In this document: piece after piece, positions 8,654-16,899 of the stretch | Position numbering within the stretch: position 1 is the first letter of the stretch | How the letters are laid out: every line of letters starts with the position of its first letter | NCBI GenBank assembly: GCA_963743035.1 | Contig: CAVUOB010000018.1 | Location: 620,001-684,000, forward strand | Length of the DNA: 64,000 bases | DNA from: PALSA-911 sp963743035 | GTDB lineage: Bacteria; Pseudomonadota; Alphaproteobacteria; Acetobacterales; Acetobacteraceae | Reading direction: 5' to 3' | Translations under genes and position numbers: made by a program | The notes under the pieces: generated by a model | Told to the model about the DNA's origin: nothing | The model's database searches: none | Seen by the model: only the letters and a program-made list of their open reading frames with translations

Positions 8654-9229
8654 TCAGGTCTCGGCCGCCAGGTGCCGGACGGCGTCCATGATCGCCTCCG
8701 AGAACGCCTTATCATCGCTCGCGCGCGAAATCGCCACCGCGCCGACCATCGCGGCCAGCAGGGCCAGGGCCCGCTCGCGCGGCGGCGGCGCGCCGGCCTT
8801 CTCGGGGACGCAGGAAGTCAGCACATCGGCCAGGGCGGCAACGCCATCGGTGAAGGCCTGGCGCACCGGGCTGCCGGCTTCCTCCCGCGCCACGTCCGCG
8901 GCGAGCGCTGGCACCGGGCATCTATGCGGGGCCGGGCCCGCGGCGAGGTACGAATTGGCGATGGCGCGCAGACGTTCCTCCGGCGGGTGACGCGCGGCGC
9001 GCCGCTGCCAGGAACCGGCCGCCCCGCGCATCGCAAAGGCGCATGCTTCCGCGGCGACATTCTCCTTGGAGGCGAACTGGCGATAGAAGCCGCCATGCGT
9101 CAGCCCCGCCTGCGCCATCAGCTCGGCGATGGCGATGCCCTTCAGCCCGTTCTGCTGCAACAGCCTTGCGGCGCCCTCGACCACGAGCTGGCGGTTTTTG
9201 GCGGCCTGTTCCCTGGTCACGCGGCCCAT
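8654..9229 (-). CDS. TetR family transcriptional repressor
   Basis: The 191-residue protein has the TetR N-terminal helix-turn-helix at about residues 10-55 (LLQQNGLKGIAIAELMAQAG, then THGGFYRQFASKENV). Its C-terminal ligand domain resembles the branch with a CPVPALAADVAREE motif (PF16925/TetR_C-like). The start at 9229 fits the domain boundary; longer upstream frames would read through the operator region. It is divergent from the MFS gene at 9344. The 114-base spacer carries two matching inverted repeats, so it very probably represses itself and the MFS exporter until a ligand binds. Confidence 0.9.
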   Translation of the reverse strand: MGRVTREQAAKNRQLVVEGAARLLQQNGLKGIAIAELMAQAGLTHGGFYRQFASKENVAAEACAFAMRGAAGSWQRRAARHPPEERLRAIANSYLAAGPAPHRCPVPALAADVAREEAGSPVRQAFTDGVAALADVLTSCVPEKAGAPPPRERALALLAAMVGAVAISRASDDKAFSEAIMDAVRHLAAET

Positions 9230-9277
9230 GTCGTTCGCTCCTGCTGGCCTTTCCTCGCAAACGGCTATTGACCATAT

Positions 9278-9297
9278 TAGATGAGGCGTGTCATCTA
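9278..9297. promoter_or_regulatory. TetR operator 1
   Basis: This is a perfect 7-bp inverted repeat, TAGATGA-N6-TCATCTA. It lies midway between the divergent TetR and MFS genes and shares its half-site with a second copy 27 bp downstream (centre to centre). An outer inverted pair CCATATT/AATATGG (9272-9278, 9301-9307) surrounds it. TetR binding is inferred from position and symmetry. Confidence 0.7.
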
Positions 9298-9304
9298 TTA
9301 AATA

Positions 9305-9324
9305 TGGATGATGGCCGTCATCTA
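9305..9324. promoter_or_regulatory. TetR operator 2
   Basis: The second copy of the operator, TGGATGA-N6-TCATCTA, has one mismatch to perfect symmetry. It lies 20 bases before the MFS start codon, so bound repressor would overlap the MFS promoter or ribosome-binding region. Together with operator 1 it forms a two-site array. Confidence 0.65.
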
Positions 9325-9343
9325 ATTTCGGGGAGATGACTTC

Positions 9344-10651
9344 ATGCTCGCGGCAAGCCTGTCTCGTTTCCTCGCCCGGCGCGGCGTGCATTATGGCTGG
9401 GTGGTCGCGGCGGTATCCTTCCTGGTGATGCTGTCCACCGCGGCCGCGGTCGGCATGCCCGGTGTCCTGATCAAGCCGCTGACGGCGGAATTCGGCTGGA
9501 GCATCAGCACCATCTCCGGGCCGCTGGCGCTGCGCCTGGCGCTGTTCGGCGCGATGGGCCCGTTCGCCGCGGCGCTGATGGCGCGCTACGGGCTGCGGGC
9601 GATCATCCTGACGGCGCTTGGCCTGATCCTCGGCGGGCTGGGCATCGCCAGCCTGGCCATGAGCGCGGTCTGGCAGCTTTGGCTGCTATGGGGCGGCGTG
9701 GTCGGGATCGGGACCGGAATGACGGCCCTGGTGCTCGGCGCCACCGTTGCAAGCCGCTGGTTCGTGGCGCGGCGCGGCCTGGTCGTCGGCCTGCTGACGG
9801 CGAGCTCGGCCACCGGGCAACTCGTGTTCCTGCCGCTGGCCGCCTGGCTGGCGGATCACTATGGCTGGCGCACCGCGCTGCTCCCGGCGCTCGGCGCCTG
9901 CGCGCTGGCCGGGTTGCTGGCGTTGCTGTTCATGCGCAACCGCCCGTCCGATCTTGGCCTGCGCGCCTACGGGGAGCCGGAGGGGGCCGCGCTCGCCGTG
10001 CCGCCGATGCTGGGATCGCCGATCCGGATGGCATTCGGGGCGCTGCGGGAAGGGGCGAAGACGCGGGTGTTCTGGGTGCTGTTCGGCTCCTTCTACATCT
10101 GCGGCCTGTCGACCAACGGCCTGATCCAGACCCATTTCATTCCCTTCTGCGCCGATTTCGGCGTGGGCGAGGTGCAGGCGGCCTCCGTGCTCGCGGTGAT
10201 GGGCGTGTTCGACTTCCTGGGCACGGTGGGTTCCGGCTGGCTGTCGGACCGCTATGACAGCCGCAAGCTGCTGTTCTGGTATTACGGCCTGCGCGGGCTG
10301 TCGCTTCTGTACCTGCCGATGTCCAGCTTCAGTTTCTACGGGCTGTCGCTGTTTGCGGTGTTCTATGGGCTGGACTGGGTCGCGACCGTGCCCCCCACAG
10401 TGCGCCTGGCCGGCCAGGCTTTCGGGCGGGAACGCGCGCCGCTGATCTTCGGCTGGGTGTTCATGGCACACCAGATCGGCGCCGCCACCGCCGCGTTCGG
10501 CGCCGGCCTGTCGCGCGATGCCCTGGCCAGCTACCTGCCGGCCTTCCTGATCGCGGGAGCCGCCTGCCTGGTCGCGGCCTTGGCATCGCTGGCAGTGCGC
10601 CGTCCGACCGCCCCGGCAATCCCGATCGGCGCCGCCCCCAGCCGGGTTTAG
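9344..10651 (+). CDS. MFS transporter under TetR control
   Basis: The 435-residue, 12-helix major facilitator has the MFS_1 pattern. After HYGWVVAAVSFLVML at the N-terminus, a conserved YG(L/W)R loop joins helices 2 and 3. A central cytoplasmic loop lies near residue 205-230, and GSGWLSDRYDSRKLL is the second-half loop. The start is ATG 9344 behind GGGGAG. MFS proteins of this oxalate/formate-antiporter-like subgroup (the HYGW start is typical) move organic anions. The divergent TetR suggests inducible export or uptake of a specific compound. The stop codon TAG lies inside the conserved GGGTTTAGGCC start of the GC-rich repeat that follows. Confidence 0.85.
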   Translation: MLAASLSRFLARRGVHYGWVVAAVSFLVMLSTAAAVGMPGVLIKPLTAEFGWSISTISGPLALRLALFGAMGPFAAALMARYGLRAIILTALGLILGGLGIASLAMSAVWQLWLLWGGVVGIGTGMTALVLGATVASRWFVARRGLVVGLLTASSATGQLVFLPLAAWLADHYGWRTALLPALGACALAGLLALLFMRNRPSDLGLRAYGEPEGAALAVPPMLGSPIRMAFGALREGAKTRVFWVLFGSFYICGLSTNGLIQTHFIPFCADFGVGEVQAASVLAVMGVFDFLGTVGSGWLSDRYDSRKLLFWYYGLRGLSLLYLPMSSFSFYGLSLFAVFYGLDWVATVPPTVRLAGQAFGRERAPLIFGWVFMAHQIGAATAAFGAGLSRDALASYLPAFLIAGAACLVAALASLAVRRPTAPAIPIGAAPSRV

Positions 10652-10740
10652 GCCGGGGGCCGGGGAGCAAGGCTGGGGCTCCGCCCCAGACCCCGGCAGG
10701 GCTCTGCCCTGCACCCGTGAGGGGACAGTCGTCCCCTGAC
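10644..10740 (+). repeat. GC-rich three-hairpin repeat, left copy (stop codon plus terminator-like module)
   Basis: The element begins with GGGTTTAGGCC, which supplies the last Val codon and TAG stop of the MFS gene. Three perfect hairpins follow: TGGGGC/GCCCCA (10674-10688), GCAGGGC/GCCCTGC (10696-10712) and AGGGGAC/GTCCCCT (10720-10737). A diverged copy in opposite orientation follows livF at 28991-29095. It probably terminates or stabilises transcripts. The recombinase remnant begins immediately after it, so it also marks the left edge of the accessory island. Confidence 0.75.
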
Positions 10741-11366
10741 TAGCCTTTACCGAACTCGTGAACGCAGCGAGAATGCTATCGGCGTTTGCCGCCTGGGTCC
10801 CGCCCGCAATAGCGTCACGGGCGCCAATGCCACCGGCCTTGAGCAGTTCGATAAGCTGGCCAATCAGCTCAATGCCAGGCGGCCCGTCACCCTCGGGTGG
10901 AGAGATAATGATCCGATCGATGAGACGTCGCGCAGCCTCCAGCGCGGTCGGGTCGTCCCGATCCTGCAAGGCGTCGCGCAGGCGGGTCAGTTTCTGTCGG
11001 TAAATTGCGGCGATGTTGGGGTGCAACGCCGGCAGTTGCGCCACTGGTTGGGCAAGGTCAGCCTCCAGCTGCGCCTTTCGTGCTCCGAGCTGATCCAGCT
11101 TCTGCTGGAGCCCCGGCGCACGAACCCCATCGGAAATGGCCTCAACCAGATTGACCAGTTTGCGTTCGACCGCCTGCAGTTCCCGATGAGACGCTACCTC
11201 GCCGGCTGACGCCGCGGCGGTCAGCCAATTCCAGTCCTCGGTAAACTGGGCGATAAAGAGCTCGACGTGTTCGGGCTGCATCAGCTGTCGGCTGAGGGCG
11301 TCCAGAACGTGTTGTTCCAACAGAGGACGCCGGATCCGAAAGCCGTTTCGGCATGAGCCCTCAGTG
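10741..11366 (-). pseudogene. Serine recombinase, C-terminal remnant
   Basis: About 208 codons resemble the C-terminal half of large serine recombinases. The remnant begins at the end of a zinc-ribbon-like motif (SCRNGFRIRRPLLEQHVL). It continues with a coiled-coil region of charged helices (RELQAVERKLVNLVEAI, KLDQLGARKAQLEADLA) and ends with the typical RLIDRIIISPPEG...GGTQAAN segment. The N-terminal catalytic domain and DNA-binding recombinase domain are missing. The IS21-like element begins at 11367, exactly where homology stops. At the other end the frame runs into the GC-rich repeat. The protein would have catalysed site-specific integration of a mobile element; this fragment cannot. Confidence 0.8.
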
Positions 11367-11457
11367 TGTTGATTTTCATCGAGATCTGACCCGGGATTTT
11401 CCCTGAGAAATGACCCGCCTTGAGGGGCATTTTCCCCTTGGACAGGATGGGGTCAAG

Positions 11458-12224
11458 TCACTGCTTTGTCCTTTCGCGTTTGTTGGTTTTGGCGCTGGCC
11501 TTAAATCGGAAGCTGTCGTTTCCGGTTTCCAGGATATGGCAGTGGTGCGTCAGCCGATCGAGCAGGGCGGTGGTCATCTTGGCGTCGCCGAAGACGTCGA
11601 CCCATTCGGAGAAGCTGAGATTGGTGGTGATGACGACGCTGGTGCGCTCGTAAAGCTTGCTGAGCAGGTGGAAGAGCAAGGCGCCGCCTGAGGCGCTGAA
11701 CGGCAGATAACCAAGCTCATCGAGGATGACGAGGTCGGAGCGGGCCAGGCGTTCGGCGATCTGGCCAGACCTGCCGAGCAGCTTCTCCTGCTCGAGCGCG
11801 TTGACGAGCTCGACGGTAGAGAAGAAGCGGACTTTCTTGCGGAGGTGTTCGACGGCCTGGACGCCGATGGCGGTGGCAATGTGCGTTTTGCCGGTGCCAG
11901 GCCCGCCGATCAGGATATGGGCACCGTCCATAAAGTCGCCGCGGTGCAGATGACGGACCAGGGCTTCGTTGACCTCGCTGGACGCGAAGTCGAACCCCGG
12001 AAGGTCCTTGTAGGCCGGGAAGCGGGTGGCCTTGATCTGGTAGGCGATGGAACGCACCTCCGCTCGGCCGTCTCGGCTTTCAGCAACTGCGAGAGGATGG
12101 GGACGGCGGCGTCGAAGGCCGGCGCGCCCTGTTCCATCAACTCGCCGACCGCTTGGGCCATGCCATACATCTTGAGGCCGCGTAACATGACCACGATGGC
12201 GGCGCTGGCGGGGTCATGACGCAT
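11458..12224 (-). pseudogene. istB: istB, IS21 transposition ATPase, frameshifted
   Basis: IstB is the AAA+ ATPase helper of IstA. The N-terminal part (MRHDPASAAIVVML onward) starts at 12224. The frame breaks near 12062, after AETAER, where one base appears to be missing. The remainder resumes as EVRSIAYQIKATRF and carries Walker A GGPGTGKTH, Walker B LVILDELGYLPFS, sensor motif SVVITTNLSFSEW and DRLTHHCHILE. IstB proteins are about 250 residues; the two parts add up to that. A second oddity is the loss of two residues before Walker A (AHILIGGPG instead of the usual longer form). As written, only a 199-residue C-terminal piece could be made. Confidence 0.85.
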
Positions 12225-13302
12225 GGCGCACCTCCTGGGCCGTCCGCAGGGCGTCATAACGCTCGACATCGGCGCGTGGCTCTCGGCTCAAGGCCAGAGC
12301 CTGAGGCGTGGCGACCGGCGGGGTTGACGCCGGTTTGCCGTCGATCAGGCGATGAAGCACGTTGAGGATGTGAGTCTTCGTTGGAACGCCATCCTCAAGC
12401 GCCAACTCGACGGCGGCAAGGACGGCCTGTTCATCGTGCTGCAGCACCAGGGCGAGGATGTCGACCATTTCACGGTCGCCACCGGGTCGTTTGAGCAGAT
12501 GGGACAGCAATTGCCTGAACGCCGCAGGCAACTCGACGAAAGGGGCGCCATTGCGCAAGGCGCCGGGCTTGCGCTGGATCACGGCGAGATAATGACGCCA
12601 ATCATAGACCGTTCGCCCTGGCAGATGGTGCGATCGCTCGATGATCCTGGGGTGCTCGCAGAGAATTTGCCCCTCGGCCGCCACGACGATCCGTGCTGGG
12701 TAGACAGCACGCTGACCGGGCGGTTGGCGAAAGAAGCGGGCACGCTGTAGCGATTGCGCTCGAGATGAACCAGGCAGGTCGGCGAGACACGCTTGGTGTG
12801 CTCGATGAAGCCGTCGAACGGCCTGGGCGGCGTCATCAGGCTGCTTCGCTCTTCTGCCCAGACCTCGGCGATGCTGCCGGGCAGGATGCCATGTGGCGTC
12901 TCGCTCCACAGCGAGATGCAACGCTCCTCAAGCCAATTGTTCAACGCAGTCAGATCGGCGGCTGATGGCGTCGGAACCCAGAGCCGGTGACGGGCGTCCT
13001 GGACGTTCTTCTCGATCTGCCCCTTCTCCCAGCCTGAGGCGGGGTTGCAAAACTCGGCGTCAAACAAATAGTGGCTCGCCATGGCGGAGAAGCGTGCATT
13101 GACTCGCCGCGCCTTGCCGGTGCCGACGCGGTCCACAGCGGTCTTCATGTTATCGTAGATCCCGCGCTGCGGCACGCCGCCCAGCACCCGAAAGGCGTGC
13201 TCATGGGCATCGAACAGCTTCTCGTGGGTCTGCAGAGGATAGGCGCGCAAGATGAAGGCACGGCTGTGCGACAGCTTGAAGTGCGCGACTTGCAACTTCG
13301 TC
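12214..13302 (-). pseudogene. istA: istA, IS21 transposase, 5'-truncated and frameshifted
   Basis: This is the C-terminal two thirds of the IstA DDE transposase. Recognisable parts are FDAHEHAFRVLGGVPQRGIYDN, then SGWEKGQIEKNVQDAR with the catalytic Glu region, and LERNRYSVPASFANRPVS. A one-base deletion near 12705 moves the frame. The rest continues as VYPARIVVAAEG...YDWRHYLAVIQRKPGAL to the stop at 12214, overlapping the istB start by 11 bases as in intact IS21 elements. The N-terminal helix-turn-helix and first catalytic Asp are missing upstream of 13302. No function is expected. Confidence 0.85.
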
Positions 13303-13377
13303 TGTAGAAGTAGCGACTTGATCTGACAGCCACTCGACCTGGCGTGGTGGGTGTCAGATCAAGTCGCTACTTCTACA
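13303..13377. repeat. Long perfect inverted repeat at the IS21 right end
   Basis: Arms 13303-13328 (TGTAGAAGTAGCGACTTGAT plus CTGACA) and 13352-13377 are perfect 26-bp reverse complements around a 23-base spacer, and a few more spacer bases also pair. The outer arm belongs to the IS21 right end. The inner arm is an extra copy in opposite orientation at the point where istA is cut off. It looks like the scar of an inversion/deletion or of a second element end. Confidence 0.8.
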
Positions 13378-13380
13378 ACA

Positions 13381-13684
13381 CAGGAAGTTTCTGAACACGA
13401 GGAACCAGTTCTCCGACAAGGCTGCAACGCGCTGATGCCCCGGCCGCTCGCTCGATCACGTCATGGATGTAAACAGATCGCGCATCCCACGGATGCCAAA
13501 CATAGGCAACCGTCGTCGCGTGACCAGCTCGCATACTATGGGTCTTGTGGCTTAGGGTTCTACAATCCAGCCCGCCGTCACTCCGGTATCGGCTATCTCT
13601 CCCCCATCGCCTACGAGGAGAAGAACTCCATGCAGACCGAAACAACCTAAGCCGTAAACCGTCCACCAAAACGGGGCAACTTCA
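13381..13684 (+). mobile_element. IS3-family remnant (3' end of transposase and terminal repeat)
   Basis: The last codons of an IS3-type OrfB are visible at about 13558-13650 (FYNPARRHSGIGYLSP, then AYEEKNSMQTETT, stop). The element end follows; read inward from 13684 it begins TGAAGTTGCCCCGTTTTGG. The remainder of the element is missing, cut at 13380 by the IS21 end. The stretch 13381-13545 has an open minus-strand frame (AYVWHPWDARSVYIHDV) resembling small proteins that accompany mobile elements; this is uncertain. The 13684 end sits directly inside an MFS gene. Confidence 0.65.
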
Positions 13685-13811
13685 ACTCCAGATAGACGGT
13701 GAGGAAGGAGCCGAAGCCGGTCTGCACCGCCGCGACGAAGAAGTTGACTCCGTCGAGCCCGTGGCTGCTCCGGCTCGTCGTCGCGACCGGGCGTCCCGGC
13801 GGAGAATCCAT
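13684..13811 (-). pseudogene. MFS transporter, N-terminal fragment cut by IS3 end
   Basis: Starting at 13811, 19 bases after the GH65 stop, about 42 codons read like the beginning of a major facilitator. A short polar leader is followed by GLDGVNFFVAAVQTGFGSF and LTVYLELKLP, the usual helix 1 pattern. Homology stops at the IS3 terminal sequence at 13684 and a stop follows at 13635-13637. It was probably the last gene of the sugar-phosphorylase operon and may have imported the disaccharide or a carboxylate. It cannot work now. Confidence 0.6.
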
Positions 13812-13829
13812 CGGTTGTCGAATGGGACC

Positions 13830-16139
13830 TTACTCCTGAACCATGGCACGGGTCTCGCAGCGTACCTCCAGCGTGCTCCCTCCCTGCACGTTATGGGTCT
13901 GGCCGCCGATGCGGATCTGCAGCGGGTCGCCATCAGCGATCGTCACCCGCACGTTATCGCCCGCAATCCGCACCTGAACCGGCCGCCCATGCCGGCGCAC
14001 CACGAAGGACATGCTGCGCCATTCCGGCGGCAGCCGAGGCGTAAGGGAAATCGCGTCGCCGCGGAGGTCCAGGCCGGCGAAGCCGAGTACTATCGCCTGC
14101 CACACACCCCCCAGTCCGGCGATCCGTATGCCGCCGGCACTGTTCGGGTCGAGTTCAAGGTCGGCGGCCGCAGCCTGGCGCAGAAAACGCAGGGCGGTCT
14201 CGGTCTCGCCGAGCCGTGCCGCGACCAGCGCGTGCATCCCCGCACTCAAGGAACTGCCATGGGCGCAGCGTGGCTCGTAGTAGCGGAAATTCGCTTTCGT
14301 CGCAGTGCCCGGGAACTCGTCCGGCAGCAAGGCGAGCAGCGCCACCACATCGGCCTGTTTGACCACCTGCGACTGCTGCGTTCTCTCATGGCCGATCACC
14401 ATGTCGATCGGCAACTTGCGATCGGCATACGCCGAAAGATCCAGCGGCTCGAGCTGATGGTATCCGGCGAACTGCTCGTAGAGGCCGGTGGACGGGTCGA
14501 GACCGGTAACGATGCGTCCGACGGCGTCGCGCCAGTCGGTAAGTTCAGCCTCGCCCAGCGCAAGCCGCTCGCACAGCGCGGCCGCGCGCTCCGGCCAGCG
14601 CGTGCGCATCACTTCGATGGTCTCGAGCCCTCGCGCAATATTCCAGCGCGCCATCACGTTGGTAAAGGCGTTGTCGTCCACATCCTCGTGGTATCGTCCG
14701 GCCCGATCACGTGGCGGATATGTCGCTTGCCATCAGCCTCAGCCACGGCGCGCGACGCCCAGAAACGCGCGGTCTCGAGCAGGATCTCCGCTCCTGCATC
14801 GATGAAGAACGCATCGTCGCCCGTGGCACGCCAGGTACTGCCACACCGCATAGGCGATATCGGCGCTGATGTGCTGCTCCATCCTGCCGGTCAGGATGTC
14901 AATCATCGCCCCGTCGGGACCCGCCAGACGCTCGGGCGTGGTCTCCTCGCCGGTGTCAGCTGATTCCCACGCGTACAGCGCGCCCTTGTAACCCATCGCG
15001 GCTGCCTTCTCGCGTGCGCCGCGCAGCGTGTGATAGCGATACATCAGCATCGCCCGCGCCGCCTCCGGCCAAACCGCCGTATAGAAGGGCAGGAGGTAGA
15101 TCTCGGTGTCCCAGAACACGTGGCCGAAATAGGCATCCCCGGTCAGGCCGCGCGCGCCGACCGAGACACTTTCGTCTTCCGGGTTGGCAGCGCTGGTCAG
15201 ATGATAGACGGCGAAGCGGAGCGCCTTCTGCGCTTCATCATCACCCTCGATGATGACGTCGCTTGCGTCCCAACGCGCCTGCCACGCCGCCTCGTGCGCT
15301 GCCAGTACGCCGCGCCAGCCAAGCGCGCGACTGCGCCCCATCGCATCGGCGGCAACCGGGGCCGGGTCGTCCGCCAAGCTGTCCGAACGCGCTACCGTGA
15401 CGAGACGGGCGAGTTCGATCTCCTGTCCGGCAACGGAACGCCAGCGCCAGATCCAGCGCAGGGAGAAGGACCGCTCAGGGACGAGCGGCTTGCCGTCGGC
15501 TCGCAATGTGGCGCTGCCGGCCATCGCGACACCCTTGCCGGAGCCTTCCGTGCGCCAGGCGCAGACATCCCGGTCGAGCTGCAGTGGCTCCATCCCCATG
15601 CCGGCCATTGCGAAGTTGGCCTCCAGTGTCACGTCGATTCCGTCGCGGTCGAGCGAGAACCTCGCTAGCTGCAATGCCACCGCGCGATCCGCCAATGACA
15701 CGAGGCGCAACTCGCCGCCGCTTATGGTGATACCGGCGTGCGCCGAATAGCTCAGGTCCGACAAGAGCACGCCGCGGCGCAGGTCGAGATTTCGCACGCT
15801 GGTGAGGAACTCTCCGTCCAGCAGCAGTTGCGGTCTGTCGTCCAGCACGAGCCTCATGTGCGACCAGTCCGCAACGGGCACCAGCGCGGGCACTGGGGGC
15901 ACGGTGTTAGGCCAGTCGAACAGGCCGGCGACATAACAGCGAGGCCACGATGCCCACCTGATATGTCCCAGCCAGCTCACCCAGGTCGGGCCGCGGCTGA
16001 CCGGACGCGAGGCCCGCATGCCGAGAAACCCGTTGCCGAGCGCAAAACGGGATTCCACTGCGTTCTCGGTCAACACGTCATAGCCTTCGTGGGTCAGAAC
16101 CCAACCCGGGTCGGGTGTCGGCTGCATGGCTTCATGCAT
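13830..16139 (-). pseudogene. GH65 disaccharide phosphorylase (maltose/trehalose/kojibiose phosphorylase-like), two frameshifts
   Basis: Family GH65 enzymes phosphorolyse alpha-glucosides to beta-glucose-1-phosphate plus sugar, which fits the beta-phosphoglucomutase gene just upstream. The start at 16139 overlaps that gene's stop (ATGCATGA). The N-terminal sandwich domain (ESRFALGNGFLGMRAS) is followed by the catalytic barrel with GHVFWDTEIYLLPFY and YKGALYAWESADTGEETTPE. The coding frame then shifts twice: one extra base near 14834 within AVWQY/WRATGDD, and one missing base near 14694 within GPD/YHEDVDDNAF. A C-terminal part with NFRYYEPRCAHGSSLS completes a normal ~765-residue protein. Either the gene is dead or the sequence has two indel errors; the 47 codons between the shifts remain well conserved. 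Confidence 0.85.
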
Positions 16140-16899
16140 GAGCTTGCATCTCCGTTTCTGGCCGGGTGCGCAATATGCCATCGGGGATAGCTGCAGTATC
16201 GACTTGGTCGAGGCTGGTGACGACGAGGTCGGCCCCGGCAGCTCGCAGAATGGCCTCGTCGCCAAGCCGCGCGATGCCGACCGAGGCCATACCTCCGGCG
16301 CGCGCTGCGGCAATGCCGGCCGGCGCGTCCTCGACCACCACGCACTGTGCCGGCGGCACCTTCAGAGCCTTCGCCGCCAGCAGGAACAGTGCAGGATCAG
16401 GCTTGCCACGCGGCACGTCAGTGCCGCTCAGATCCGCATTGAAGATCGACAGCAGCGCGCGGCCATCGGACAGGCTCAGGCGGCGCATCATGGCAGCCAC
16501 ATTCTTCGACGAGGACGCGAGGGCCAGCCGCAGGCCGGCCGCGTGCAGGCCATCCGCGAAGCGCACCGCGTCCGGAAAGGCTTCGAAGCTGCCATCGGCG
16601 ATCAGCAGGTCGATGAGCGCCTGTTTCTTCCTGGCATACTCGGGCGCGTGTGCGGCGGCCTCGGTAACGCCGAGCCCCTCGAGCGTTGCGCGAGCCCCAT
16701 CCAGCCGTGGCTTCCCTGCGACATGCGCCTGGTAGAACTCGGTTGTGAACCGGGCGGGATCCCCATAGCCAGCCAGCGCCTCCCGCCAGGCTTGCTCGTG
16801 CGGCGAGGCCACCAGCACGCCATCTACATCAAAGATTGCCCCCACCAGCGTGCGCCGCTGCGCGCGCACCTGCGGCAAAGGGGCTGCCTGTTCAGGCAT
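16132..16899 (-). CDS. pgmB: Beta-phosphoglucomutase (HAD superfamily)
   Basis: The 255-residue HAD hydrolase-fold enzyme isomerises beta-glucose-1-phosphate to glucose-6-phosphate. Motif I is FDVDGVLVASPHEQAW (nucleophile Asp and acid/base Asp two residues later) near residue 23. Motif II is LALASSSKN near 125. Motif III covers PRGKPDPALFL (Lys) and VVEDAPAGIAAARA near 190. The helical cap with the substrate-binding R(K/R)KQ pattern (ARKKQALIDLL) is typical of beta-PGM. It overlaps the preceding glgP-like remnant by 8 bases and the GH65 gene by 8, so all are translationally coupled. It converts the GH65 product into a glycolysis/phosphoketolase substrate. Confidence 0.88.
   Translation of the reverse strand: MPEQAAPLPQVRAQRRTLVGAIFDVDGVLVASPHEQAWREALAGYGDPARFTTEFYQAHVAGKPRLDGARATLEGLGVTEAAAHAPEYARKKQALIDLLIADGSFEAFPDAVRFADGLHAAGLRLALASSSKNVAAMMRRLSLSDGRALLSIFNADLSGTDVPRGKPDPALFLLAAKALKVPPAQCVVVEDAPAGIAAARAGGMASVGIARLGDEAILRAAGADLVVTSLDQVDTAAIPDGILRTRPETEMQAHA

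Larger units (their letters stand above)
11367..13380 (-). mobile_element. IS21-family insertion sequence, decayed
   Basis: The left end starts TGTTGATTTTCATCGAG, followed by the subterminal ATCTGACCC typical of IS21-like ends. The right end read inward is TGTTGTAGAAGTAGCGAC, followed by ATCTGACA. istB and istA lie between, both on the minus strand and both broken. The 5' third of istA is deleted, and its place is taken by a long inverted repeat at 13303-13377. No clear target-site duplication is visible: the flanks read CAGTG on the left and CAGGA on the right. The element cannot transpose on its own. Confidence 0.75.

Noticed and set aside
9686..10740. Extension of the recombinase frame to 9686
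   Set aside because: Beyond 10741 it reads through the GC-rich repeat and antisense through the MFS gene; only the first ~190 codons resemble a recombinase.
13381..13545. Small minus-strand frame AYVWHPWDARSVYIHDV as an intact gene
   Set aside because: It is cut by the IS21 end on one side and has no clear start; at most a remnant of a mobile-element accessory protein.
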